The notes under the pieces are model-generated. The model saw only the letters and a list, made by a program, of their open reading frames with translations. It was not told the origin of the DNA and ran no database searches. Source: an uncultured Oscillospiraceae bacterium (GTDB lineage Bacteria; Bacillota; Clostridia; Oscillospirales; Ruminococcaceae). Taken from it: 64,000 bases of DNA. This document shows, piece after piece, positions 6,900 to 14,537 of this stretch; position 1 is the stretch's first letter, and the number at the start of each line of letters is the position of its first letter. Made by a program: the position numbers and the translations under genes. The stretch is taken from the NCBI GenBank assembly GCA_902490585.1, contig CABUEI010000002.1, positions 1 through 64,000 on the forward strand. The letters run 5' to 3'.

Positions 6900-9293
6900 A
6901 TGAATTACGGACATTTTGACCTTGAAAACAAGGAATATGTCATCACAAGACCCGATACTCCGTCGGCATGGGCAAACTACTTAGGCTCACCCGAATACGG
7001 TGCTATCATTTCAAACAACGCAGGCGGCTACAGCTTCGTTAAATCCGGTGCAAACGGACGTGTTATCCGTTACCGTTTCAATGCTGTTCCCAACGATCAG
7101 CCCGGCAGATATGTATATATCAAGGACACTGAGGACGGCGATTTCTGGTCGGCATCATGGGCGCCCGTATGCAAGCCCCTCGACAGCTACAAGAGCGAGT
7201 GCCGTCACGGTACAGCCTACACTGTCATCACCTCGGAGTACAAGAAGATAAAGTCTGAGGTTACATATTACGTTCCTATGGACGCTACTTATGAAGTATG
7301 GGCAGCAAAGATAACAAACAACGATACAAAGCCCCGTAAGCTCAGCGTTACAGGCTACTGCGAATTCGTTAACGATCCCAACTACGAGCAGGATCAGGTT
7401 AACCTCCAGTACACACTGTTCATCACAAGAACATACTTCAAGAACAAGTATATCCACCAGATGCAGAATGAGATCTACAACCCCAACAGCGGACGTTTCT
7501 TAGGTCTTGCAGCTGCTAAGGTTGACGCTTACTGCGGCGACCGTGACGCTTTCGTAGGTTCTTACAGAACATACAACAACCCCAAGGGCATTGAAGAAGG
7601 TTTAAAGGGCGACCTTAACTACAACACAAACTCCTGCGGCGCACTCCAGAGCGACATCGTTTTACAGCCCGGCGAAACAAAGGTACTCACTTATGTTCTC
7701 GGCGGTCAGAAAACAGAGGCTGAAATTGAGGCTATCATCGCTAAGTACGAGAATGAGAACGCTGTAGAGAAGGATCTTGCAGAACTTAAGAACTACTGGC
7801 ACTCAAAGCTCGACAATCTGCAGGTAAATACTCCCGATGCAGACTTCAACAATATGGTAAATGTATGGAACGCTTACAACTGCTTCATCACATTCATCTG
7901 GTCAAGAGCCGCATCATTCCAGTATTGCGGTCTGAGAAACGGCTTCGGCTACCGTGATACTGTACAGGATATCCAGGGCATTATCCACCTTGCTCCCGAA
8001 ATGGCTAAGAAGCAGATCGTATTCATGCTCTCAGCTCAGGTTACAAACGGTGCAGGTCTGCCCCTCGTTAAGTACGACCACAAGGCAGGTCAGGAAAACC
8101 ACCCCGATGAAAACGACGAAAACAGCGTATACGCTAAGCAGACAGGTCACCCCTCATACCGTGCAGATGACGCTCTGTGGCTGTTCCCGACAGTTTACAA
8201 GTACATCTCCGAAAGCGGCGACCACGCATTCCTTGACGAAGTTATCTCGTATGCAAACGACGGCGAATCCGGCACAGTATACGATCACTTAAAGAGAGCT
8301 ATCGACTTCTCAATGAACCACCTCGGCAACCACGGTATGCCCGCAGGTCTTCACGCTGACTGGAACGACTGCTTACGTCTTGGCAAGAAGGGCGAATCTA
8401 CATTCGTAGCATTCCAGCTCGTTTACGCTATAAAGATCTTAAAGACATACGCAGTTGAAAAGAACGATACAGAGTACGCTAAGTACCTTGACGAAATCAA
8501 GGCTAAGCTTGACGAAATCCTTTCAGCTTGCTGGAACGAAGACAGATGGATCAGAGGTTACAAGGAAGACGGTACTGTTATCGGTCAGAGAACAGATCCC
8601 GAGGCTTCAATGTGGCTCAATCCTCAGTCATGGTCGGTTATCTCCGGCTTTGCAAGCAAGGAACAGGCTGAAAAGGCTATGGACAGCGTAGAAAGAGAGC
8701 TTAACACTCCTTACGGCGCAATGGTTATGTATCCTCCTTATGTTAAGCACGGATTTGACGGCGCTCTTATGCAGTGCTTCAACAAATGCACAAAGGAAAA
8801 TGCAGGTATCTTCTCACAGCCTCAGGGTTGGCTGATACTCGCAGAGTCAAAGCTCGGTCACGGCAACCGTGCATATAAGTACTGGAAGGAAGCAGCTCCC
8901 GCAACCTACAACGAAAACGCAGAACACAGAGTTCTTGAGCCCTATGTTTACGGTCAGTTCGTTGAAGGTAAGGACAGCCCCTTTGCAGGACGTGCTCATG
9001 TACACTGGCTGACAGGTACAGCATCTACTGTAATGGTAGGTACAACAGAAGGTATCCTCGGTCTTAACCCCGAAACAAAGGGTATCGTAATTGATCCTTC
9101 TATCCCTTCAGAGTGGAAGGAATACACAATGAAGAAGACATTCAGAGGCAAGAAGCTGAATGTTACTGTAAAGAACCCTAACGGCAGCGAACACGGCGTT
9201 AAGAGCGTTACAGTAAACGGCGAAAAGATCGAAGGCAAGCTCATTCTCGACAGCATCTTAAAGGCTGAGAACGATATTGTGATCGAGCTTTAA
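6900..9293 (+). CDS. cbp: Cellobiose phosphorylase (GH94)
   Basis: 797 residues, about the usual length of GH94 cellobiose phosphorylases. The N-terminal beta-sandwich (about 1-280) starts MNYGHFDLENKEYVITRPDT, as in ruminococcal enzymes. The (alpha/alpha)6 barrel has CGLRNGFGYRDTVQDIQG and HADWNDCL with the likely general acid at Asp490. The C-terminal half carries GHGNRAYKYWKEAAP and the phosphate/substrate region HVHWLTGTAST. The enzyme splits cellobiose with phosphate into glucose 1-phosphate and glucose in the cytoplasm. There is no signal peptide. AAGGAGG precedes the ATG. Codon use is markedly CUC/AAG rich, as in highly expressed genes. A cre-like site lies in its promoter. Confidence 0.93.
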   Translation: MNYGHFDLENKEYVITRPDTPSAWANYLGSPEYGAIISNNAGGYSFVKSGANGRVIRYRFNAVPNDQPGRYVYIKDTEDGDFWSASWAPVCKPLDSYKSECRHGTAYTVITSEYKKIKSEVTYYVPMDATYEVWAAKITNNDTKPRKLSVTGYCEFVNDPNYEQDQVNLQYTLFITRTYFKNKYIHQMQNEIYNPNSGRFLGLAAAKVDAYCGDRDAFVGSYRTYNNPKGIEEGLKGDLNYNTNSCGALQSDIVLQPGETKVLTYVLGGQKTEAEIEAIIAKYENENAVEKDLAELKNYWHSKLDNLQVNTPDADFNNMVNVWNAYNCFITFIWSRAASFQYCGLRNGFGYRDTVQDIQGIIHLAPEMAKKQIVFMLSAQVTNGAGLPLVKYDHKAGQENHPDENDENSVYAKQTGHPSYRADDALWLFPTVYKYISESGDHAFLDEVISYANDGESGTVYDHLKRAIDFSMNHLGNHGMPAGLHADWNDCLRLGKKGESTFVAFQLVYAIKILKTYAVEKNDTEYAKYLDEIKAKLDEILSACWNEDRWIRGYKEDGTVIGQRTDPEASMWLNPQSWSVISGFASKEQAEKAMDSVERELNTPYGAMVMYPPYVKHGFDGALMQCFNKCTKENAGIFSQPQGWLILAESKLGHGNRAYKYWKEAAPATYNENAEHRVLEPYVYGQFVEGKDSPFAGRAHVHWLTGTASTVMVGTTEGILGLNPETKGIVIDPSIPSEWKEYTMKKTFRGKKLNVTVKNPNGSEHGVKSVTVNGEKIEGKLILDSILKAENDIVIEL

Positions 9294-9312
9294 TCGGCAG
9301 AATAAATAATAA

Positions 9313-9344
9313 CAGCACCCCCGTTCAGTTGAACGGGGGTGCTT
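9313..9344 (+). terminator. cbp terminator stem-loop, left copy
   Basis: AGCACCCCCGTTC pairs with GAACGGGGGTGCTT. The 32-base segment is repeated exactly at 9521-9552, with a 176-bp repeat element between. This left copy lacks a long T run because the element begins directly after it. Confidence 0.85.
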
Positions 9345-9520
9345 CAGACTGTCGAAAAACCTCTATCGTTGATAAAAATGGGGTCGCAGGGGCGTAGCCC
9401 CCGACAGGGTCTAGGGGCGGTAGCCCCAGTAATATAGCCCCTTCCCACGGGGAAGGGGTTTGGGGTTAGGGATAGAGAATTTGCTCTATTTTTATAAAAA
9501 TAGACTTTTTCTACAAGCTG
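9345..9520 (-). repeat. GC-rich hairpin repeat, copy B (176 bp, flanked by duplicated terminator)
   Basis: In reverse orientation the element begins CAGCTTGTAGAAAAAGTC and ends GTTTTTCGACAGTCTG; the two ends form an imperfect terminal inverted repeat. Inside are an AT-rich hairpin (CTATTTTTATAAAAATAG) and three GC hairpins including CCCCTTCCCCGTGGGAAGGGG-type pairing. It is the shortest complete copy, without embedded modules, and shares both termini with copy D at 24085-24397. The direct 32-bp flanks are the host terminator. No protein is encoded. Confidence 0.8.
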
Positions 9521-9552
9521 CAGCACCCCCGTTCAGTTGAACGGGGGTGCTT
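9521..9552 (+). terminator. cbp terminator stem-loop, right copy
   Basis: Identical to 9313-9344 and followed by TTATTCTTAT, probably the original downstream context of the cbp terminator before the element inserted. Confidence 0.8.
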
Positions 9553-9576
9553 ATTCTTATACTGTCTTATTTTAGC

Positions 9577-9699
9577 TTATTTTAGCGGTATGACCACATC
9601 GGAGCAGAAAATTTTATCCTTATGATAGAAGTTTGCCGTTCCGCCGTGTTTTTCCGCAGTGAACGATATCGACTCAAGCCCGATTTGTACCGTTTGACG
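9577..9699 (-). pseudogene. Remnant of a GHKL sensor histidine kinase C-terminus
   Basis: Reading the minus strand upstream from the TAA at 9577-9579 gives about 40 codons ending IGLESISFTAEKHGG, then TANFYHKDKIFCSDVVIPLK. This matches the last segment of GHKL ATPase domains in AgrC/LytS-like kinases (GIGLxSI...EKxGG...F...V.IP). There is no start codon or upstream kinase sequence, and the fragment runs into the promoter of the next plus-strand gene. Likely the decayed end of a deleted kinase gene. Confidence 0.5.
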
Positions 9700-9707
9700 C
9701 CAATTTG

Positions 9708-9736
9708 TTGTTAAGGACGGTTAATATTGTTATAAT
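9708..9736 (+). promoter_or_regulatory. Promoter of the 9771 membrane protein gene
   Basis: TTGTTA (9708-9713) and TATAAT (9731-9736) are 17 bp apart, 35 bases before the start codon, which follows AGGAGG. Confidence 0.65.
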
Positions 9737-9770
9737 GGCAATTGTAAACGGATTATAACAGGAGGTTTCT

Positions 9771-10541
9771 ATGGAAAACGAAAACAAGACAGTTGATACT
9801 GTAACAAAGAAAAAGCCGGATATGGACAAGATAACCGAGCTTGTAATAGTAATAATGCTGGGTATCACCGCACTGCTCACGGCGTGGGCAAGCCGGATAG
9901 GCTCACTGCACGGTGGCAATCAGGCTACGAACTATGCCACCAGCAACAATTTAGCGTCAGAGGGCAACTCAGAATATAATGCAGGCGTTCAGCAGATGAA
10001 CCAGGATATGATTCTCTGGAACGATATCAGCTCACTACAGATAGAGATATTATTTGCACAGAATAATAACGACGAAACTGAGCTTGCAAAGCTGTGCAAT
10101 CAGCTTTACTACAAGCTTACCGAGAACGTAACCGAAACAATGGCGGCAAAGATCGACTGGAACACAGCCGACAACAGCAGTGACGATCCTCAGGCGACAA
10201 TACTGGCGTGGCTTGAAAAGGGAAACAGCATGACTTCGCCTTTCTTTGATGAAAGCTATGTAGACAGCTATTTCACAAGAGCGAACGAACTGCTTGCACA
10301 GTCGCAGAAAGTTCTTGAACAGGGTCAGAAGGACAATTCGCACGGTGACGCTTTCGGACTTGTTACCGTTATCTACAGCGTTGTACTGTTCTTACTCGGT
10401 ATCGCAGGCTCATTCAACCACAAGGCAAACAAGTATGCGGTAGTTATCATAGCACTGGTTGCATTTGTTATCGCAACGGTGTATATGTTCACTCTGCCGA
10501 TGCCGACAGGTTTCAGTCTGGCAAGTTTCTTCGGCGGTTGA
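9771..10541 (+). CDS. Membrane protein of unknown function (DUF4337-like layout)
   Basis: 256 residues. A membrane helix at about residues 24-42 is followed by an extracytoplasmic region of about 150 residues with YNAGVQQMNQDMILWNDISSL-type helices, then two closing helices (about 195-215 and 222-242). I cannot name the family with certainty; the arrangement recalls DUF4337-like proteins. The outer region has a helical, Gln/Asn-rich character. It has its own promoter and a short spacer to the lipoprotein gene, so both may act at the cell surface. No catalytic motif is visible. Confidence 0.6.
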   Translation: MENENKTVDTVTKKKPDMDKITELVIVIMLGITALLTAWASRIGSLHGGNQATNYATSNNLASEGNSEYNAGVQQMNQDMILWNDISSLQIEILFAQNNNDETELAKLCNQLYYKLTENVTETMAAKIDWNTADNSSDDPQATILAWLEKGNSMTSPFFDESYVDSYFTRANELLAQSQKVLEQGQKDNSHGDAFGLVTVIYSVVLFLLGIAGSFNHKANKYAVVIIALVAFVIATVYMFTLPMPTGFSLASFFGG

Positions 10542-10677
10542 ACCGATTAACGCCCGATTACGACCGATTAACGCCAGTTAATTGAATTAAATAACATAAA
10601 TAGATATAATTGCTATGATTGGTGAAACGACCGATAATACATAAACAAGCGGTAGAACCGCTATGAAAGGAATAATT

Positions 10678-11112
10678 ATGAAGAAGATAATGAAATCTGT
10701 TATTGCAATTGCAATGTCAGCAGTAATGGTAATTGCTCTTGCGGCTTGCTCAGATTCAGCAAAGGACAAAATGAAGGGCGACTGGATTTATGAAACAATC
10801 GCAGGCGACTCTGTTGCAGAATATGCCGCTAAGCTCGGCGTTGACGAATCTGCATTTGCATCTGTATGGACATTCACAGACGACAAGGTAATAATGAAGT
10901 CTGCCGCCGCTACAGAAGAGCACAATGTTCAGTACAAGAGCAACGGTGCTGAAATCATGGAAGTAGGAAGCACTGACAAGGTTCAGATGAGCGTTACTTA
11001 CGAAAACGACAAGCTCTCTTTCAAGGTTAAGGGCGCTGACGGCAATGATTACGACTATGTTATGAAGAAGGGCACTATGGAAATAGGCTCATCTACAGAA
11101 GTAGAGGAATAA
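10678..11112 (+). CDS. Small putative lipoprotein
   Basis: About 144 residues from the ATG at 10678, chosen because GAAAGGAAT sits just upstream; an ATG at 10663 lacks a site. A Lys-rich N-terminus and hydrophobic stretch end in the lipobox LAAC, so the mature protein starts at Cys and is anchored to the outer membrane face. The mature part contains GDWIYETIAG and alternating polar beta-strand patterns, resembling small DUF5640-like or lipocalin-like lipoproteins, but I would not assign a function. A terminator follows. Confidence 0.75.
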   Translation: MKKIMKSVIAIAMSAVMVIALAACSDSAKDKMKGDWIYETIAGDSVAEYAAKLGVDESAFASVWTFTDDKVIMKSAAATEEHNVQYKSNGAEIMEVGSTDKVQMSVTYENDKLSFKVKGADGNDYDYVMKKGTMEIGSSTEVEE

Positions 11113-11117
11113 TTACA

Positions 11118-11262
11118 AACCAACAACTCCTTACAGTTGTTTTTTCTTCCCGTCGCTCTTACGGCGACGGAGTTCTTTTCCTTCGGACAGCGGTATCGGT
11201 TCAGCCGATACCGTTGTCTGTTTATATGCAGATAAAACCGCTGTCGTGGGACAGCGGTTTTA
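11118..11262. terminator. Series of three hairpins between convergent genes
   Basis: Three stem-loops follow each other: ACAACT/AGTTGT with a T6 run (terminator of the lipoprotein gene), CCGTCGC/GCGACGG, then CAGCGGTATCGG/CCGATACCGTTG. A fourth, AAAACCGCTGTC/GACAGCGGTTTT at 11234-11262, can terminate the minus-strand DUF2828 gene as well. Only the first and last look like regular terminators. Confidence 0.65.
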
Positions 11263-11263
11263 T

Positions 11264-12709
11264 TTATGCCGATATTTTTGCGTAACGCTCAGATGAGAGA
11301 ACATCGAGCATTGTTTTATAGGGGTTGAGCTCTCCGCTTGCAACCATTGAGAAAAGACGGGGTGAACAGCCCGAAACCAGTGCAACACCATTTTCGTTCA
11401 TTCTGACAGGTTGCTGATTATTCCTGCTCTCGACATTCCAGAACACTATCTCGGGGAGAGTGTAGCCTTTTTCGGCATACTTTCTTCTCGCATTTTCAAA
11501 ATTGGTTGCACCTGCGTTTTCGGCACATTCGTCAAACTCCATATCCGATATTATGTATAATCTCTTAGGGAGTTCTTTCTGCGGAAGATCATACTTTACG
11601 GCGGTTTTGAGCAACAGATTGAACACAGCCGCTAAGTTCGTGTTTGCAACCTCATCATACTGACAGCAATAACGCACCTTTTCGGCAATATCACTGCCTT
11701 TGATTTCGACGAGCTGAGGTCTGTTTGAGAATGTGATGAAATGATTGCGGAACTTACCCTTGTTCCTTTCGGCAAAGTATATTCCGAGCGACAATGCGAC
11801 CGCTATTGCTTTGGGATACATTGAACCCGAACCGTCAATCACGGCAAGAGCGTTTTCATCGTTGCCGAAATCTTCGAGGGCGTTCCACGTTACGTCCATT
11901 GCGTTGCGTTCCTCTGCGGACAGTCCGTCTGAACGCCAGTTGAAGCACGGAGCGATAACATCATACGGGGTCAGTACGCCCGTGTGCATTTTCGCTTTGC
12001 CGTTTTTCACATTGTCGATATACTCGCAGTAGCGGTCATAGTCGTTTTCATAGAACGCACTGCGGTATTTGAGCATTGCAAGGGCAGGCTGTTTTGAATA
12101 GTCGAACGTATAGTCCATTACACGCAGACGGTTTTCAAGTATATCAAGCTTTTTTCTGAGTGCCACAACTGTTCTGCGGTACTGCGGCTCGGTCATGCCG
12201 AGGTCGTATGCTATTCGGCGTGCCATGCGGACAGTTTCCTTATTTGACGCATTGACAGACGGGAGCCATTTTGCAAGCAGTGATACACTGTTGTCGGATG
12301 CTATATCTTTTTTCAGCTGAGCGTCAATAAGGCGTATAACGTCCTTTTCGCAAGGAGTTCCGATAAGGCACAGTAAATCGTCATATCTGCCGTACTCGGC
12401 GATATACGCTATATTTCTGCGGACACTCTCAGGCTCTGTTTTTGCAAGATAGTTCAGTATTACACGGAACACTCTGCGTTCGCCCAGTCCCTCACGGGCG
12501 TCACGGGCAAAGAAAAGCGTTTTCAGTGCAAGGTTCTTATCCTCGGCATACGCTTTTATAAAGCGACCGATTATATCGCTTTCGGGCGACTTACGGATAG
12601 CGCCGATCGTCGAGAATAAATCAAGACAGTGCGATTTTGTGCTTATGTAGGTTGCTGCACCGTTTTCGGTCAGGGTCATGTTTGATTCTTCTTTTAAATA
12701 TTCAAGCAT
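11264..12709 (-). CDS. DUF2828 / Ro60-like (TROVE-type) protein with vWA domain
   Basis: About 481 residues from the ATG at 12707-12709, which has AGGAGG 8 bases upstream; a longer frame from 12748 would overlap rtcB. The N-terminus MTLTENGAATYISTKSHCLD and the segment LKTLFFARDAREGLGERRVF match DUF2828 and resemble the helical RNA-binding ring of TROVE/Ro60 proteins. The C-terminal third is a von Willebrand A domain with the metal-site motif DGSGSM at about residue 292. Ro60 proteins bind misfolded RNAs and Y RNAs. Here the gene directly follows rtcB and lies downstream of three structured RNA elements. Binding of those RNAs is inference. Confidence 0.8.
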   Translation of the reverse strand: MLEYLKEESNMTLTENGAATYISTKSHCLDLFSTIGAIRKSPESDIIGRFIKAYAEDKNLALKTLFFARDAREGLGERRVFRVILNYLAKTEPESVRRNIAYIAEYGRYDDLLCLIGTPCEKDVIRLIDAQLKKDIASDNSVSLLAKWLPSVNASNKETVRMARRIAYDLGMTEPQYRRTVVALRKKLDILENRLRVMDYTFDYSKQPALAMLKYRSAFYENDYDRYCEYIDNVKNGKAKMHTGVLTPYDVIAPCFNWRSDGLSAEERNAMDVTWNALEDFGNDENALAVIDGSGSMYPKAIAVALSLGIYFAERNKGKFRNHFITFSNRPQLVEIKGSDIAEKVRYCCQYDEVANTNLAAVFNLLLKTAVKYDLPQKELPKRLYIISDMEFDECAENAGATNFENARRKYAEKGYTLPEIVFWNVESRNNQQPVRMNENGVALVSGCSPRLFSMVASGELNPYKTMLDVLSSERYAKISA

Positions 12710-12740
12710 TGTGATTTCCTCCTCTGCGGCGCAGAGCAAG

Positions 12741-13949
12741 TTACTCACACGCCTTGAAATTATATATGGGTTTCAGCACTTCGATAACATCTACCGACTC
12801 TCTGATTACGTCAATAATATCCGACAGCGACTTATACGCCATAGGCGCTTCGTCAAGGGTGGAATTGTTGACCGAGGTCGTGTATATACCCTCCATGCTC
12901 TTCTTATACTGCTCTATATCGAGTGTTTCCTTTGCTTTTGTTCTGGACATGATCCTGCCTGCGCCGTGCGGTGCGGAGTAATTCCAGTCGGGGTTGCCCT
13001 TTCCTCTTGCAAGCACGCTTCCGTCCCTCATGTTTATAGGGATAAGCACAAGCTCACCGCTTTTTGCGGAAATTGCACCCTTGCGGAGTATGCGTTCCTT
13101 GGTGTCAATGTAATTGTGTATCGTATGGAACGCCGACACAGCGTTAAGACCGCATCTGTCAATGATTATCTCAGCCATACGCTCACGGTTACGCTTTGCG
13201 AAACGTTGGCATATCTCGACATCATAAAGATAATCATCGAGGTAATCATCGTAAAGATAGCAGAGATCGGCAGGGGTATCGGGGACTTTCGACTGCCACT
13301 CTTTTTCCATTGCCTTTAATGCGGACTGTATCTCGGTGCGTCTGCCCTGCTCCTTGTACGTCTTTATAAGCTCTGCTTTCTTTTCAAAAAGCTCGCCCTT
13401 ACCGGACGCAAGCTCAATCGCAAGGTTCTGATAATACTCAGCTACCTGCTTACCTAAGTTACGGCTACCCGAATGGATAACAAGGTACTTGTTGCCGTCC
13501 GAGGAAACGTCTATCTCGATAAAGTGATTGCCGCCGCCGAGTGTGCCGAGGCTTCTTTCAAGCCGTTTCGCCTGTTCAAGATGTCTGTAGCAACGAAGTC
13601 CTGTAAGGTCAAAACGCTCATAACGTCCGTCCCAGACATTTCTTCCGCTCGGTATATAGTGTGCCGCTTCATCTATTTTGCTAAGGTCGATCTCTGCCTT
13701 TCCGAGCTCTACAGTGTACATTCCGCAACCGATATCCACGCCTACGACATTAGGCACAGCCTTATCGGTTATCGTCATGGTAGTACCGATAGTGCAACCC
13801 TTTCCTGCGTGTACATCGGGCATTATTATGATTTTTGAACCTGCGGTGAACTCATAGTCGCACATTCTGCGAATCTGTTCTATCGCTTCGTCCTCCACTA
13901 CTTTTGCGTAGCATATTGCGGTATTGATTTTTCCCTTGATTTCAAGCAT
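12741..13949 (-). CDS. rtcB: RNA-splicing ligase RtcB
   Basis: 402 residues, a common length for bacterial RtcB (E. coli 408). Metal and guanylylation motifs are intact: MPDVHAGKGCTIG, VVGVDIGCGM (Asp72, Cys75), GGGNHFIEID, IHSGSRNLG, and YSAPHGAGR with the nucleotidyl-carrying His at about 328. RtcB joins RNA 2',3'-cyclic phosphate or 3'-phosphate ends to 5'-OH ends with GTP, repairing cleaved tRNA or rRNA. No archease gene is nearby. The gene lies behind a noncoding leader of about 350 bases and before the DUF2828/vWA gene, from which it is separated by 31 bases. Confidence 0.96.
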   Translation of the reverse strand: MLEIKGKINTAICYAKVVEDEAIEQIRRMCDYEFTAGSKIIIMPDVHAGKGCTIGTTMTITDKAVPNVVGVDIGCGMYTVELGKAEIDLSKIDEAAHYIPSGRNVWDGRYERFDLTGLRCYRHLEQAKRLERSLGTLGGGNHFIEIDVSSDGNKYLVIHSGSRNLGKQVAEYYQNLAIELASGKGELFEKKAELIKTYKEQGRRTEIQSALKAMEKEWQSKVPDTPADLCYLYDDYLDDYLYDVEICQRFAKRNRERMAEIIIDRCGLNAVSAFHTIHNYIDTKERILRKGAISAKSGELVLIPINMRDGSVLARGKGNPDWNYSAPHGAGRIMSRTKAKETLDIEQYKKSMEGIYTTSVNNSTLDEAPMAYKSLSDIIDVIRESVDVIEVLKPIYNFKACE

Positions 13950-13980
13950 ATCTCTGCTCTCTTTTCCTTAAAAGTAAAAG

Positions 13981-14022
13981 GACAACGCCCCGAAATTATG
14001 TAGGGAATGAGCGGGCGTTGTC
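13981..14022 (-). promoter_or_regulatory. Strong hairpin in the rtcB leader
   Basis: GACAACGCCC pairs perfectly with GGGCGTTGTC (10 bp), followed on the minus strand by CTTTTACTTTT, about 30 bases before the rtcB start. It can act as a leaky terminator separating abundant leader RNAs from the rtcB message, or as a processing site. Confidence 0.6.
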
Positions 14023-14027
14023 ATAAC

Positions 14028-14151
14028 AAGACGCAATTAATAAAAGATGTACGGACTCTCACCGCACGGTAGCCTGCCCGAAGGCAAGTGCCGTTAGGTC
14101 GGCAAAAATGTGTTTAAAAAACACGGTATAATATGCTGCTGTATGCGTCTT
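14028..14151 (-). ncRNA. Structured noncoding RNA element 3 of the rtcB locus
   Basis: 124 nt closed by AAGACGCA/TGCGTCTT. After the 5' strand comes the shared box TACAGCAGCATATTAT, then a hairpin GTGTTTTTTAAACAC. A branched domain follows: GCCG-ACCTAA-CGGC, CTTGCC-TTCG-GGCAGG, and GTGCGG-TGAGAGT-CCGTAC (six pairs, seven-base loop). The arrangement of three arms is reminiscent of a tRNA-like fold, but the last loop is not a canonical T-loop. It is the promoter-distal of three elements with the same 5' box. Candidate Y-RNA-like partner of the neighbouring Ro60-like protein. Confidence 0.55.
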
Positions 14152-14154
14152 TAC

Positions 14155-14212
14155 AAGGCACTGTCATTTTCACAACACATATATCAATAATATAAACTGC
14201 TGTTTGTGCCTT
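14155..14212 (-). ncRNA. Structured noncoding RNA element 2 of the rtcB locus
   Basis: 58 nt. AAGGCAC pairs with GTGCCTT; the 5' side continues AAACAGCAGTTTATAT and the 3' side ends GACAGTGCCTT, both nearly the same as in element 1. The apical region TATAT-TATTG-ATATA differs. The asymmetric interior with unpaired ACAGCA next to a base-paired end resembles the layout of Y RNA stems, though not their exact sequence. Confidence 0.55.
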
Positions 14213-14222
14213 AACACTCTGC

Positions 14223-14270
14223 AAGGCACTGTCTTTGACCTTTAAAGATACAAATTGCTGTTCGTGCCTT
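14223..14270 (-). ncRNA. Structured noncoding RNA element 1 of the rtcB locus
   Basis: 48 nt. AAGGCAC/GTGCCTT closes the element; the 5' side continues GAACAGCAATTTGTAT, and TCTTT pairs with AAAGA around the loop AAAGGTC. It is the promoter-proximal member of a tandem set sharing the box RACAGCARYWT. It begins about 30 bases after the predicted transcription start. Confidence 0.55.
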
Positions 14271-14306
14271 TATTTGCTCTGAAGTTTTTCTTCATCGCAT
14301 GAGTTT

Positions 14307-14335
14307 ATTATACAGGATAGGTTTTGGTTTTTCAC
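14307..14335 (-). promoter_or_regulatory. Promoter of the ncRNA-rtcB-DUF2828 unit
   Basis: On the minus strand GTGAAA (14330-14335) and TATAAT (14307-14312) are separated by 17 bp. The transcript would start near 14300, pass through the three RNA elements and continue into rtcB. The two WYL regulators encoded upstream are candidates for its control. Confidence 0.65.
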
Positions 14336-14343
14336 GGAAAAAA

Positions 14344-14370
14344 AGCTGCGAACTATATTTGTTCACAGCT
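14344..14370 (-). terminator. Terminator of the WYL regulator operon
   Basis: On the minus strand AAGCTGTGAAC pairs with GTTCGCAGCTT and is followed by a T7 run. It lies downstream of repeat copy C, 167 bases beyond the WYL stop codon. Confidence 0.75.
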
Positions 14371-14506
14371 TATAAAAAGTCTGTTTTTGAAATAAACTTC
14401 TGATTTATTATCCCTATCCCCCTGCCCCCTTTCCCCGGGAAAGGGGGAAAATACGGGGGCTATCGCCCCTCGTCCCTATTGGGGGCTTCGCCCCTCAACC
14501 CCATTT
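14366..14506 (+). repeat. GC-rich hairpin repeat, copy C
   Basis: Begins CAGCTTATAAAAAGTCTG, close to the left end of copies B and D, and continues ATCCCTATCCCC, CCTTTCCCCGGGAAAGG, GGGGGCTATCGCCCC and GGGGGCTTCGCCCC to CCCCATTT. The right terminus of B and D is absent and no duplicated terminator is seen on the right, so this copy is degenerate. Its left end overlaps the stem of the WYL operon terminator. Confidence 0.65.
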
Positions 14507-14537
14507 GGAAACGCATAAGAAAATAAAACTTCAATCA

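Noticed and set aside
6601..6900. 99-residue ORF upstream of cbp
   Set aside because: It is read through the GC-rich hairpin repeat, has no ribosome site and no protein-like composition.
14040..14105. A tRNA gene within RNA element 3
   Set aside because: There is no acceptor stem with CCA context and no TTCRA T-loop; the three arms only resemble a tRNA in outline.
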